A stretch of DNA of 64,000 nt from an uncultured Anaerolineae bacterium (GCA_937922795.1 CALAJK010000026.1:44227-108226); one strand, 5' to 3'. Shown: positions 1 through 10,315, counted from the first letter of the stretch. The notes: generated by a model not told the origin, from the letters alone. Made by a program: numbers and translations.

Positions 1-227
1 GAAGCTCGTGTCGTTGATCACGCCCCACAGCGGTTGAGCTTGACGCCGCGTTGGTGCAGTTTCACTGCCTTTTCTCATCAGACTTTAGGATAATTTTCAC
101 AGTCACTAGTTGACTTCGCCAGCCTGTCAGGTGTAAAATGAATTTGACCATTGAAGATAATTCAAATGGTCTACGCAAATCAAAAGTCAATCAACGGGAC
201 GCATCCCGTGCTGTAAGGAGGACGACG

Positions 228-359
228 ATGTACATCACCTACCTGCTGGCGAAAACCCTTCAGGACGATTATCTGCGCGAGGCCAACCGCGACCGCCTGG
301 CGCGCAAACTACAGGCAGAGCGCAAGCGGGCGGCCAGCCAGGGCAAAAAGAAATCATAG
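228..359 (+). CDS. small basic hypothetical protein (43 aa)
   Basis: ORF track 138..359; internal ATG at 228 preceded by AAGGAGG gives MYITYLLAKTLQDDYLREANRDRLARKLQAERKRAASQGKKKS. Confidence 0.55.
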   Translation: MYITYLLAKTLQDDYLREANRDRLARKLQAERKRAASQGKKKS

Positions 360-454
360 CCGGAAGCCTTCCTCCGCTTTCTTTCTCCGAGCACCCGCGC
401 GGCTGGACTGGAACGCCAAGCCGCGCGGTGCTTTTCGCCCCGGCGCTCTGCTAT

Positions 455-1630
455 TCAGACGTCCAGCCGCGCCTGGACGACGCCGTAGCGGCCGATCGAA
501 CGCCAACGCGGATTGGCGGCGGCCAATCGCTCCGCCAGCCCTTCGGCCAGGCCGCACACCGCATCGCTCTTGAGCGCCCGCAGCGCCACCACCGGCGCGG
601 GGAAATAGCGCACGACCTCGTTGAAAGGGGTGGTTGGGGACCACAGCGCATCCCCGACCATGCGCCGGTAGTTGGCGTCGCCCTTGACGATCACCAGCCG
701 AGCGCCGTCGAAGCTCTCGCGCAGCCGCGGCGGCAGCTCCCACAGGTAGCGGCTGCTGTTCCAGAACAGGTCAGGAGCCAGCCGCAGCCGGCCGGCCTCG
801 AACGCCGCCTGAAGCTGCCGGCCTAATCGTCCGGCGTCCGCGCCGCGCGCCCCGCCCGCCAGCTCGTTCATCAGCCACAGCACATCCGCCGGCACCGCGT
901 CGCTGATGTACGTTGGATGCAGTTTGACGTGCAGGATCACCCGCTCGGCCAGACCGTCTAGCAGCGCCCCAGCCAGCGCCAGATCGTGGATCAGCTCGCT
1001 GCCGGTGTTGTCGTTGATGAAATGCACATCGCCGCCGGGGGCGCGCAGCAGGTGTTCGATCACGGCGGCGCGGTCGTCCACCAGCCAGTCGTCCGCCGCC
1101 ACCGACTCGCTGCCGTGCGCCATGGACTCCACCATGGACAGGTCAATCCGGTTGCCCCACAGCGCGCCGGCAAACAGCGCCAGCAGCCGGTCTTCGCGCC
1201 CGCCAGGGGCGGCCAGCGTTTTCTCCAGCAGCCGCCAGGGCGCGTCGCTCTGGTACTCGTCGGCTTTCATCGGGGCGAAGGGATCGCGCCCCGTCTCCCA
1301 CCACCGCACCGCTTGGATCACCCGGCGGTAGGCGTAGGTTTCGGCGAAGAACCAGATGGTATTCTGCCAAGTGTCGCCGGCGTGCGGCTCCCAGGCGGCG
1401 CGCCAGTCGTCGTAATCCGGCGCTGGCCAGTCGAGCATCGGGATCGGTTGATCGCTCTCCAGGTCGCAGGCCAGATGCTCCAGCGCGTCGCGGATGGCCG
1501 GCGCGTAGTCTGGGTTGCGAGCGGCCGTATCCCGGAAGATGCCGGGCAGCCGCCGCAGCATGGTGTCGTGGCCGAAGTCATTGCTGGTGTCGGTGCGAAT
1601 GGGCTGTGGGCGCGGCAGAGACGCAGACAT
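455..1630 (-). CDS. DUF89 / ARMT1-like damage-control phosphatase family protein
   Basis: 391 aa; FINDNTGSELIHDLALA, ILHVKLHPTYISD, LVIVKGDANYRRMVGD motifs typical of DUF89. Confidence 0.8.
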   Translation of the reverse strand: MSASLPRPQPIRTDTSNDFGHDTMLRRLPGIFRDTAARNPDYAPAIRDALEHLACDLESDQPIPMLDWPAPDYDDWRAAWEPHAGDTWQNTIWFFAETYAYRRVIQAVRWWETGRDPFAPMKADEYQSDAPWRLLEKTLAAPGGREDRLLALFAGALWGNRIDLSMVESMAHGSESVAADDWLVDDRAAVIEHLLRAPGGDVHFINDNTGSELIHDLALAGALLDGLAERVILHVKLHPTYISDAVPADVLWLMNELAGGARGADAGRLGRQLQAAFEAGRLRLAPDLFWNSSRYLWELPPRLRESFDGARLVIVKGDANYRRMVGDALWSPTTPFNEVVRYFPAPVVALRALKSDAVCGLAEGLAERLAAANPRWRSIGRYGVVQARLDV

Positions 1631-1712
1631 GAAGAACCCCCATCAGGTGAAGACACGGGTCAAGTATACCTAATCCCGCGTCGATCCACCCGTCCCGGAT
1701 CGGTCCGCCGTC

Positions 1713-2666
1713 TCACCCCGTCCAGAAGGACTCGCTCAGGTACTTGTAGGCGTTGTCCGGGAACAAGGTGACGATCACGCCCGGCTCGCCGCGCGCCGCC
1801 AGCTCCTCGGCCACCTGCAGCGCTGCCACCATGGCCGCCGCCGCGCTGATGCCCACCAGGTAGCCCTCCTCCCGCGCCAGCCGCCGCGCCATGGCATACG
1901 TCGCTTCGGTGCTGACGCCCAGGTTGCGATCAGCGAACCCTTCGTCGTAAATGCCCGGCTTGATGGCGGTGGGCATGTGCTTGAGGCCTTCCAACCCATG
2001 AAAGGGCGAGTCCGGCTGGATCGAGATGACCTGGATGCGCGGGTTATAGTGCTTCAGCCGGCGGCCAGTGCCCATCAGCGTGCCGCTCGTGCCCAGCCCG
2101 GCCAGGAAGTGGGTGACGCGGCCGCGCGTCTGCTCCCAGATTTCGACGCCGGTGGTCAGGTAGTGCGCGTTCCAGTTGGCCGGGTTGTTGTACTGGTTGG
2201 CGTAGAAGCTGCGCTCTGGGTGGGCCGCCACCCAGGCGCGGGCGGCCAAGATCGCCCCATCTGAGCCTTCCAGTGGATCGGTCAGCTCCAGGTCAGCGCC
2301 GTAGGCGCGCAGGATGGCCAAGCGTTCCGGGCTGGCGTTGGCCGGCACGAACAGCTTGACGCGGTAGCCGCGCGCCGCCCCCAGCATGGCGTAGGCGATG
2401 CCGGTGTTGCCGCTGGTGCTGTCCACCAGAATTTTGTCGCGCGTCAGTTCGCCGCTCAGCTCAGCTTGGCGGATGATGTTGAAGGCCGCACGGTCCTTGA
2501 CGCTGCCGCCGGGGTTCGTCCACTCGGCTTTGGCGTAGATGGCCACGTTGGCCGGCAGATGGGCTGTGATGCGCCGGAAGGCCAGCAGCGGCGTGCCGCC
2601 GATCTGGTGCTCTAGAAATTCGGCGATGATCGGGTCTACTTCGTAGTTAGGCAGCGCCATCATCAT
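1713..2666 (-). CDS. cysM: PLP-dependent cysteine synthase (CysK/CysM family)
   Basis: NPGGSVKDRAAFNII PLP-Lys motif, STSGNTGIAYAMLGAARGY, GTSGTLMGTGRRLK; start may be the third ATG at 2660. Confidence 0.85.
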   Translation of the reverse strand: MMMALPNYEVDPIIAEFLEHQIGGTPLLAFRRITAHLPANVAIYAKAEWTNPGGSVKDRAAFNIIRQAELSGELTRDKILVDSTSGNTGIAYAMLGAARGYRVKLFVPANASPERLAILRAYGADLELTDPLEGSDGAILAARAWVAAHPERSFYANQYNNPANWNAHYLTTGVEIWEQTRGRVTHFLAGLGTSGTLMGTGRRLKHYNPRIQVISIQPDSPFHGLEGLKHMPTAIKPGIYDEGFADRNLGVSTEATYAMARRLAREEGYLVGISAAAAMVAALQVAEELAARGEPGVIVTLFPDNAYKYLSESFWTG

Positions 2667-2739
2667 TCCTCGTCAGCGCCGGGGCATCCCCGGCCGGTCA
2701 CGTCACAACATTTCAAACAGCAAGGCCGGCGCGCGAAAC

Positions 2740-2759
2740 AAAAAAGCGTGAGCACGCTT
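2740..2759 (-). terminator. intrinsic terminator-like hairpin in the 5' leader of the cysteine synthase gene
   Basis: minus strand AAGCGTG-CT-CACGCTT followed by TTTT. Confidence 0.6.
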
Positions 2760-2907
2760 CCCTGGTGGGACGCGCCACGCTTCGTTCGCTGCCGGCCTTT
2801 GCAGGCTAGTGTCGTTCAGTCAGTCGTCTGAAGCCTGGTCAACGCCCCCGCTTCAGACAACAACACACGCAAAAGGTCATGATCACTTCGCCCGTGTTGA
2901 TCGAACG

Positions 2908-2913
2908 ATTATA
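2908..2913 (-). promoter_or_regulatory. putative -10 box (TATAAT) for the cysteine synthase leader transcript
   Basis: exact TATAAT on minus strand; no well-spaced -35. Confidence 0.45.
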
Positions 2914-3134
2914 GTTTAACAAGGCCGCCTGAGCCTGTCAACAGCCGCGCTCAGCCTCTCTCCAGACGCTCATCTGGGGGCGCGGCCCGCGTGCGCTGCC
3001 GCGCCATTCTGCTGCCCAGAACCCTGGCGGCGGGTATAATACCCCCGGCCAGCTATGCGTCTATGGACGTCAACCGCCGCACGGCTCGCCCTGGGCTCTG
3101 TGGCTGCCCTTCACCCCAATACTAGGAGGATTTT

Positions 3135-4205
3135 ATGGATCGCCTGCAAGAAATTAACCTCAAACACGACCGCCTGCGCGCTCTGCTGGAACGGCGCGGG
3201 GCGTCGGCGCTGTGGCTGCGCCGCACGCGCAACCTGGCTTGGTTCACCGCCGGCGCGGACGCCAGCATCCCGGTGGACAGCGAGTCGGGCATGTACAGCA
3301 TCCTGGTGACACCGGAGAAGCGCGTCGTCTACACCAGCAACATCGAGGCCACCCGGCTGCGCGGCGAAGAATTGTTCCAAGACCTGGGCTTTGAATACGC
3401 GGAGTTCCCCTGGCACGTCGGCGATGCCCCCAGCGCGTCCGGTTTGATCACCGACGATGGCGAGGTCGAGGCCGATCTGCAAGCACTGCGCTGGGTGCTG
3501 ACGGAGGGCGAGCAGGAACGCTTCCGCGCCCTGGGCCGCGACTGCGCCGATGCGCTCGATGAGGCCATCCGCGCCGTCCGCCCCGGCGACACCGAATTTG
3601 AGCTGGCGGCGCGGCTGGACGCGGCCTGCCGCCGCCGCGAAGGGCTGGCGATCGTCAACCTGGTCGCCACCGATGAGCGCATCTCGCGCTATCGTCACCC
3701 GCTGCCCACCCGTAAACGCCTGGAACGCTACGCCATGATCGTGGTGTGTATGCGCCGCGGCGGCCTGATCGTGGCGGGCACGCGGCTGGCCTACATCGGC
3801 CGAGCGCCGGCAGAGCTGCACGAGAAGAACCGGCGCGTCGCGGCGGTGGACGCCGCTGCCATCGCCGCCACGCGGCCGGGGCGCACGCTGGGCGAGGTCT
3901 TCGCCGATATCCAAGCGGCCTACGCCGCTCAGGGCGAGGACGGCCAGTGGCAGCACCACCACCAGGGCGGGCTGATCGCCTACATCGCCCGCGAGCGCGT
4001 GGCGACGCCTGGCGATGCCACGCCGATCGTCGAGGGCCAGGCGTTCGCCTGGAACCCGTCCATCGTCGGCTGCAAATCCGAAGACACGCTGCTGCTGACT
4101 CGCAGCGGGTTCGAGATCGTCACCGCGGCGTCCCCTAACTTCCCGGTCGTCGAAGTCGAGGTCGGCGGGCAGGTCATCCGCCGCCCCGGCATCCTAGAGC
4201 TGTGA
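3135..4205 (+). CDS. M24 family (Xaa-Pro peptidase-like) metallopeptidase
   Basis: 356 aa, aminopeptidase P-like creatinase N-domain and M24 fold; AGGAGG upstream of ATG. Confidence 0.75.
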   Translation: MDRLQEINLKHDRLRALLERRGASALWLRRTRNLAWFTAGADASIPVDSESGMYSILVTPEKRVVYTSNIEATRLRGEELFQDLGFEYAEFPWHVGDAPSASGLITDDGEVEADLQALRWVLTEGEQERFRALGRDCADALDEAIRAVRPGDTEFELAARLDAACRRREGLAIVNLVATDERISRYRHPLPTRKRLERYAMIVVCMRRGGLIVAGTRLAYIGRAPAELHEKNRRVAAVDAAAIAATRPGRTLGEVFADIQAAYAAQGEDGQWQHHHQGGLIAYIARERVATPGDATPIVEGQAFAWNPSIVGCKSEDTLLLTRSGFEIVTAASPNFPVVEVEVGGQVIRRPGILEL

Positions 4206-4213
4206 ACCGATCG

Positions 4214-4258
4214 TCAGGGGCTGAAGGCGGCGCCGAAGCGCGGCCGCTCAGCCCCTGA
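4214..4258. terminator. long hairpin downstream of M24 peptidase (no strong T tract)
   Basis: TCAGGGGCTGA ... TCAGCCCCTGA, 11-bp perfect stem. Confidence 0.4.
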
Positions 4259-4344
4259 ATCTCGTCTGACCAATCTCTGGCGCTGGTGTTACAAGTTGTG
4301 TATACTCGTTACAAAATATTGCGACACTTTGCCGGAGAGAACGC

Positions 4345-5082
4345 ATGAACAAAACTAAAGTTCTGGTCGTCGAAGACGAGACCAACATCGCTAAGCTGAT
4401 CAGCGAGTATCTGTCGGCGCATGGTTACGACGCCGCGGCGGTTGGCGACGGCCCAGAAGCGCTGGACTACGTCAAGGAGCGCGGGCTGCCGCACATCGCC
4501 TTGATTGACCTGGCGCTGCCCACCATGCACGGGTTCGAGCTGAGCAGCAAGTTGAAGGCCATGGCCGACGTGCCGATCATCTTCGTCACCTCGACCAGCG
4601 ACACTGAGACCATCGTCCAAGGGCTCAAGCGCTACGCCGAGGATTTCATCGTCAAACCGTTTGAGCTGCGCGAGCTGGAGGCGCGCATCCAAGCAGTGCT
4701 GGCGCGCATGCCCAGCCTGGATTACGCCAGCGAGCCGATCGTCAAAGTGGATGAGCATCTGCAGGTGGATTTCGCCCACAACCGGCTGCTCATCAGCGGC
4801 AAGGTCTACGGCCTGACGCCGACCGAGTCGATCCTGCTGCACGTGCTGCTGCGCAACGCTGGCCGGGTGGTCGAGAACCGGATGCTCATCGCCCGCGTGT
4901 GGCCGTCGGAGGATGTGGGCGAGGACACGCTGCGCGTGCACATGCACCGGCTGCGCCGCAAGCTGGAGTCGGACTCGCACCATCCACACTACATTCGCAC
5001 AGAACGCGGCGTGGGCTATATGTTCACCGTGCGACCGCCCGATCATAGCTCAGCCAAGGATGAGGACGAGTCCGGCCGATGA
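4345..5082 (+). CDS. response regulator transcription factor, OmpR/PhoB type (REC + winged helix)
   Basis: VLVVEDETNIAKLI, HIALIDLALPTMHGFEL, IVKPFELRELEARI, C-terminal trans_reg_C with RTERGVGYMF. Confidence 0.92.
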   Translation: MNKTKVLVVEDETNIAKLISEYLSAHGYDAAAVGDGPEALDYVKERGLPHIALIDLALPTMHGFELSSKLKAMADVPIIFVTSTSDTETIVQGLKRYAEDFIVKPFELRELEARIQAVLARMPSLDYASEPIVKVDEHLQVDFAHNRLLISGKVYGLTPTESILLHVLLRNAGRVVENRMLIARVWPSEDVGEDTLRVHMHRLRRKLESDSHHPHYIRTERGVGYMFTVRPPDHSSAKDEDESGR

Positions 5083-7169
5083 CCGCTCTGGCGCCGCCAG
5101 CAGCGCAGGCGCAACACATCTTGGAAGCGATGATCGCCGAGGGGACAGGCCAGTATGCCGCCGCCTGTGTGTACTACGCTGCGCTGCGCCAGATCGAACC
5201 CATAGCCGAGGCCGGCGTCCTGGCCGACGCCGCGCTGCGGTCAGCGCTGTGGTCGCTGCTGGAAGCCCTGGCGGCGGAGCCGCTGGCCGCGCCGCGCCGC
5301 ATCACGCTGGCCAGCGCTGTGCCCTGGGCCGGCGTCGTCTTCCCGTTCTTCACGCTGGGCGAGCTGGTCGGGATGGCGGCCGTCCTGGACGAAACCGCCG
5401 ACGGTTTCAGCGCCGCGCGCGCCCAGCAGTGGGCGGCCGTCGTCCACACCATCCTGGAGAATCTGCGCCTGCACCATCACCAGCGGGCGGCACATGCCAT
5501 CCAATACGCCGCGCAGATCGTCGGCAAGAACCCTGCGCCGCAAGATTTGGTGGATGTGCTGCATGACCGGATCTGCGGGCCGCACGTGACGCTGTGCGCC
5601 CTGCTGTTTTACGGGCCGGTGCGCGAAGATCGGCCGCACGGCCCGTTCGACTATCTGGAGGTGCAGGGTTCGTGGACGCGGCGCTTCGGCGGCGGGGTCG
5701 GCCTGGGCATGCGGCTGTACCTGGACGATTATGTGACTTGGCTGGCCGACCTGAGCGATCGCAAGGTGCTGACCTTCAGCGACGCCAGCCAGTTTTACCG
5801 CTGGCTTGACCCGCTGGCGCGCGCCTTCCTGCGGGCGGAACGCGCCCAAGCGCTGGCCATCATCGAGCTGGCGACGTCGCAGCGCCGGGTGGGCATCATG
5901 GCGATCGCGACCCACCGTCCGCATCGTTTCGACCCGCACGAGCTGAACAGCTACTACGCCGTCGGCGAATTTCTGGCGATGAGCGTCGTAGCCCAGGGGC
6001 TGCAGCAGCGCCATGACCTGGTGCAGCGCGGGCGGGCGGCGCTGCTGGATGCGGTGACCGACGGCGTGCTGATGGTGCTGCCGCACCCGGTGGATGGGGC
6101 GACGACGCTGACGGTCAACGAATGCTTCACCGAGATGTTCGGCGTCTCCCAGGCGGCGGCGGAAGGCGTGGCGCTGGACAGCCTGCTCGACCGGCTGCAA
6201 ATCCCGGACGATGCCCGGCAGGAGCTGCGCCGCCAGTGGTTCAGCGTGCCGGTGCGCGCGCCGACCACCCAGCGCGGCGAATTCTCGATGGTGCGCCCCG
6301 GCGGGGCGGCGGCGACCATCGAGTGGTACAGCGCCCCCGTCTACCAGAGCGGCCGGGTGATGGGGCGCATCTATACTTTTCATGATGTGTCCGCCGAGCG
6401 CGCCGCCGCTAAACTGCGCGCCGACTTCATCTCCTGGATTTCGCACGAGCTGCGCACGCCCCTCACCTCGATTCGCGGTTTCGCCGAGTTCATCCTGGAG
6501 GCCTGCCGCGACGACCTGCCCGATCTGGCGCGAGAGTACACCGAGATCATCCTCAGCAGCGCCAAACACCTCAACCGCGTCTTCACCGACATCATCGAGA
6601 TCGCCCGCGCCGATACCGGCCAAATCCAGTTGAACCTGGAGCAGGCGCATCTGTCAGATCTGATCATTGAAGCGGCGGCGCTGCTGGAGCCGCAGAGCCG
6701 CGAGCGCGGGCAGATGATCCTGATGGCGCTGGACGATGAGCTGCCGCCGGTCGAGGTGGACGCGATTCGCATCAAGCAGGCGCTGGTCAATGTCATCGGC
6801 AATGCCATCCAGCACGCGCCGGCCGGCTCGCGGATACGCATCAGCACCCAGTACGTAGAGGCCGCTCAGGCGCTGCCGGCTGGCGCGCCGCGCGATGTGC
6901 TGCTGCCGGGCATCCTCATCAGCGTGCAGGATGATGGGCCGGGGCTGACGCCGGAAGATGCCGAGAAGGTCTTCCTGCCCTTCTACCGCGCGCGGCAGGC
7001 GAGCGGCAGCAAGATCGAAGGCACGGGGCTGGGGCTGACCATCGCCCGCAGCCTGGTGGAGCTGCATCAGGGCAAGGTCTGGGCGGAGCCGCGGCGGCGC
7101 GGGCGGCGCGGCGGGCGCTTCCTGCTGGCGCTGCCTGTGGCCGCGCGGTTGGCTCCGACCAGGGTCTGA
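5079..7169 (+). CDS. sensor histidine kinase (GAF-like/PAS + HisKA + HATPase_c)
   Basis: FISWISHELRTPLTSIRGFAEFI H-box, VQDDGPGLTPEDAEKVF, GTGLGLTIARSLVELHQGKVWAE; 4-nt overlap with upstream response regulator. Confidence 0.92.
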   Translation: MTALAPPAAQAQHILEAMIAEGTGQYAAACVYYAALRQIEPIAEAGVLADAALRSALWSLLEALAAEPLAAPRRITLASAVPWAGVVFPFFTLGELVGMAAVLDETADGFSAARAQQWAAVVHTILENLRLHHHQRAAHAIQYAAQIVGKNPAPQDLVDVLHDRICGPHVTLCALLFYGPVREDRPHGPFDYLEVQGSWTRRFGGGVGLGMRLYLDDYVTWLADLSDRKVLTFSDASQFYRWLDPLARAFLRAERAQALAIIELATSQRRVGIMAIATHRPHRFDPHELNSYYAVGEFLAMSVVAQGLQQRHDLVQRGRAALLDAVTDGVLMVLPHPVDGATTLTVNECFTEMFGVSQAAAEGVALDSLLDRLQIPDDARQELRRQWFSVPVRAPTTQRGEFSMVRPGGAAATIEWYSAPVYQSGRVMGRIYTFHDVSAERAAAKLRADFISWISHELRTPLTSIRGFAEFILEACRDDLPDLAREYTEIILSSAKHLNRVFTDIIEIARADTGQIQLNLEQAHLSDLIIEAAALLEPQSRERGQMILMALDDELPPVEVDAIRIKQALVNVIGNAIQHAPAGSRIRISTQYVEAAQALPAGAPRDVLLPGILISVQDDGPGLTPEDAEKVFLPFYRARQASGSKIEGTGLGLTIARSLVELHQGKVWAEPRRRGRRGGRFLLALPVAARLAPTRV

Positions 7170-7241
7170 CAGCCCGCGCGCTGGTTTCTAGATGATAATA
7201 GGCGATCTTACTCAACGCCCTGCCCCCAAGATGAGTATCAG

Positions 7242-7269
7242 TTGCGCGGCGCTGTGTAAGTGTTATAAT
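7242..7269 (+). promoter_or_regulatory. putative sigma70-type promoter of sdh operon (TTGCGC - 16 nt - TATAAT)
   Basis: -35 TTGCGC at 7242-7247, -10 TATAAT at 7264-7269. Confidence 0.5.
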
Positions 7270-7351
7270 CACCGTTAACCCGTCATCCGCGCACTGCGAG
7301 CTGTCGCTTGTTTCTCATGCCCCGCTAGACTCGTTGCAGGAGGTACAACCA

Positions 7352-8365
7352 TTGACTTCCCTGGTCCTCACGCTCACCGAAACTCTGCGCTATCGCGGCG
7401 CCATCGGCCAATGGGCCTGGGTGCTGCACCGCATCAGCGGCATCGGCGTGGTGCTGTTCGTCACGCTGCACATCATTGATACGTCATGGGCGGTGTTCTA
7501 TCCCGATCTATACGTCAAAGCCATCGCCGTCTACCAGACGCCGCTGTTCACCATCGGCGAATTCATCCTGGTCGCCTGCGTGGTGTACCATGCCATCAAC
7601 GGCGTGCGCATCGGCATCCTGGATAACAACCCGCGCTGGTGGCGGTACCAGCAGCGCGCGGCCTGGATCGTGCTGGCGATCACCGCCGTCATCCTGGTGC
7701 CGGTGTTCATCTTGATGTTCGGCCACGTAGTGAACTTCTATAACGACCCCGAACGCCAGATTCTGCCGCTGGCCTTCGTGATCGAGTCTCAGCTTCCGTT
7801 CGCGGTGGGCATCGTGCTGGCGTTCGTGGCCGGCATTCTGGTGTCCGGCATTCACGGCGTGATCGCCCCCGCCAGCGCCCAACCGGCGGGCGGCCGCCCG
7901 CACGGCAGCCGGCTGGAGCGCTTCTGGTGGTCGTACATGCGCCTCAGCGGCCTGCTGATCGTGCCGCTGGTGTTCGGCCACCTGGCGATGATGCACGTCA
8001 TCCAGGGCGTGTTCGACATCACCGCCCGCGATTACGTCACCGTGGGCACGACGCTGGTCAACCAGTCGGGGACGGCGGTCGAGTTCGTGGCTAACCGCTG
8101 GAATCTGCTGATCGGCGGCGTGGCCGTCTGGCGGCTGTATGACTTCGCGCTGCTGGCGCTGGTGGTCATCCACGGCTTCAACGGGCTGCGCTACGTGCTG
8201 ACCGACTACACCGCCCAGAACGCGCTGCTGCGCCGCGGCATGATGTACACCTGCGTGTTGGGCGCGGTGGTGCTGCTGGTGGTCGGCTCGCTGGCGCTGA
8301 TCGGCACAATTGACCAGACCGCCATCGAGATGGCGCAGGAGGCCATGGCCAAACTGCATCCCTAA
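7352..8365 (+). CDS. sdhC: succinate dehydrogenase membrane anchor, SdhC-SdhD-like fusion
   Basis: about 7 predicted TM segments; LHRISGIGVVLFVTLHIIDTSW (SdhC-like) and later RLSGLLIVPLVFGHLAMMHVIQGVFD ... VVIHGFNGLRYVLTDY (SdhD-like); TTG start at 7352 is 8 nt after AGGAGG (ORF track start is 7334). Confidence 0.85.
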   Translation: MTSLVLTLTETLRYRGAIGQWAWVLHRISGIGVVLFVTLHIIDTSWAVFYPDLYVKAIAVYQTPLFTIGEFILVACVVYHAINGVRIGILDNNPRWWRYQQRAAWIVLAITAVILVPVFILMFGHVVNFYNDPERQILPLAFVIESQLPFAVGIVLAFVAGILVSGIHGVIAPASAQPAGGRPHGSRLERFWWSYMRLSGLLIVPLVFGHLAMMHVIQGVFDITARDYVTVGTTLVNQSGTAVEFVANRWNLLIGGVAVWRLYDFALLALVVIHGFNGLRYVLTDYTAQNALLRRGMMYTCVLGAVVLLVVGSLALIGTIDQTAIEMAQEAMAKLHP

Positions 8366-8446
8366 TCGTCCTGAGTTGCGCGCGCTCAGCGCCGGCTGCC
8401 GGCCGTCAGCGCGTTACCTAGCCCAATCTGAGGAGACTGTATCGTT

Positions 8447-10270
8447 ATGCAGACGCACCAATTTGATGCCATTATCGTCGGAGCCGGTGGTGCAGGGTTG
8501 ATGGCGGCGCTGTACGCCAGCAAGGGCGGCGCCAACGTGGCCGTCGTGAGCAAGCTCTACCCCACCCGCAGCCATACGGGGACGGCGCAGGGCGGCATCG
8601 GCGCCGCGCTGGGCAACCACGAGGAAGACAGCCCGCTGTGGCACGCCTACGACACCGTCAAGGGTGGCGACTATCTGGCCGACCAGAATGCGGCCAAAGT
8701 GCTGGCGGAAGAGGCCATCGACGCGGTGATCGAGCTGGAGCACATGGGGCTGCCGTTCGACCGCACGCCGGAAGGGCGCATCAGCCAGCGGCGTTTTGGC
8801 GGCCATACCAGCAACTTCGGCGAGAAGCCGGTGCGCCGCGCCTGCCATGCGGCTGACCGCACCGGCCACATGATCCTGCAGACGCTCTACCAGCAGTGCA
8901 TCAAGCATGAAGTTAAGTTCTTCGACGAGTTTCATGTGGTAGATCTGCTGGTGAATAACGGCGCCGCCTGCGGCGTGGTGGCGGTGCAGTTGGGCACGGG
9001 CGAGCTGCACGTGTTCCACGGCAAGGCCGTCCTGTTCGCCACCGGCGGCTGGGGCAAGGTCTGGCAGGTGACCAGCAACGCCCACAGCCTGACCGGCGAC
9101 GGCGCGGCCATCGCTTTCCGGCGCGGCATCCCCATGCAGGACATGGAGTTCTTCCAGTTCCACCCCACTGGCATCTACAAGATGGGCATCCTCATCACCG
9201 AGGGCGTGCGCGGCGAAGGCGGCGTACTCATCAACCGCCACGGCGAACGCTTCATGGAGAAGTACGCGCCGCGCATCAAAGACCTGGCCAGCCGCGACGT
9301 GATCAGCCGCTCCATCTACCTGGAAATCCGCGATGGCAACGGCATCGGCGGCAAGGACTACGTCTACCTGGATGTTCGCCCGGAGACGGTCAACCGCTAT
9401 CTGGCCGAGGCCGGCGAGTCCCGCCGCGTCACGGCGGCGGACATCGAAAAGAAGCTGCCGGACATCCTGGACTTCTGCCGGGTCTACCTGGGCATTGACC
9501 CGGTCAAAGAGCCGATGCCCATCCAGCCGACCGCCCACTACGCCATGGGCGGCATCCCGACCAATGTGGACGCCGAAGTGGTCATTGACGAGAACTGGAC
9601 GGTCATGCCCGGCCTGTACGCCGCTGGCGAGTGCGCCTGCGTGAGCTGCCACGGTGCTAACCGCCTGGGCACGAATTCGCTGGTCGATCTGGTGGTGTTC
9701 GGGCGGCGCGGCGGCATGGCCATCGCTGAGTTCGTCAAGCACGCTGATTTCGTGCCGCTGCCGGCCAACCCAGCCGCCGAGGCCGAGGCCGCCCTCAAGC
9801 GCATCCGCCAGAGCAAGGGCAAGACTCGGCCGTACGAGCTGCGCCAGCAGATGCAGAAGGTGATGATGGACTATGTGGGCGTGTTCCGCGAGGCCAGCGG
9901 CATCAACACCGCCATCGCCGCCGTCAACGAGCTGCGCCACCGCTACCACACTGACCTGGTGATCGACGACGCCGGCCACAAGTTCAACACCGATCTGATG
10001 GAAGCCTGGGAGCTGGGCTGCCTGCTCGATCTGGCGCTGATCACGGCCTACAGCGCCGCCGCCCGCACCGAGAGTCGGGGCGCTCACAGCCGCGAGGACT
10101 ACCAGCAGCGGGATGACGCCAACTGGCTGGTGCACACGCTGGCGTTCCCCAAAGATTTCACCATCAGCAGCACTGGGGAACTGCACGTTGACCTGAACTT
10201 CAACAAGAAAGTGGATCTGTCGCTGGCCGAAGTGGACCCGCGCTTCGCCCCCAAGGAGCGCGTGTACTAG
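8447..10270 (+). CDS. sdhA: succinate dehydrogenase/fumarate reductase flavoprotein subunit
   Basis: [86 protein letters not shown]. Confidence 0.95.
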   Translation: MQTHQFDAIIVGAGGAGLMAALYASKGGANVAVVSKLYPTRSHTGTAQGGIGAALGNHEEDSPLWHAYDTVKGGDYLADQNAAKVLAEEAIDAVIELEHMGLPFDRTPEGRISQRRFGGHTSNFGEKPVRRACHAADRTGHMILQTLYQQCIKHEVKFFDEFHVVDLLVNNGAACGVVAVQLGTGELHVFHGKAVLFATGGWGKVWQVTSNAHSLTGDGAAIAFRRGIPMQDMEFFQFHPTGIYKMGILITEGVRGEGGVLINRHGERFMEKYAPRIKDLASRDVISRSIYLEIRDGNGIGGKDYVYLDVRPETVNRYLAEAGESRRVTAADIEKKLPDILDFCRVYLGIDPVKEPMPIQPTAHYAMGGIPTNVDAEVVIDENWTVMPGLYAAGECACVSCHGANRLGTNSLVDLVVFGRRGGMAIAEFVKHADFVPLPANPAAEAEAALKRIRQSKGKTRPYELRQQMQKVMMDYVGVFREASGINTAIAAVNELRHRYHTDLVIDDAGHKFNTDLMEAWELGCLLDLALITAYSAAARTESRGAHSREDYQQRDDANWLVHTLAFPKDFTISSTGELHVDLNFNKKVDLSLAEVDPRFAPKERVY

Positions 10271-10315
10271 TGATGCGCGGGGCGCTGATCGCAGCGCCTG
10301 CATTGGAGATGAGAC

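Noticed and set aside
2700-2907. Canonical T-box riboswitch for the cysteine synthase leader
   Set aside because: GAACGAAGCGTGGCGCGTCCC is suggestive of AACNAGGGTGG...CGTCCC, but the conserved ACC after UGGN is missing and no convincing Stem I specifier loop was found; kept only as a generic attenuator candidate.
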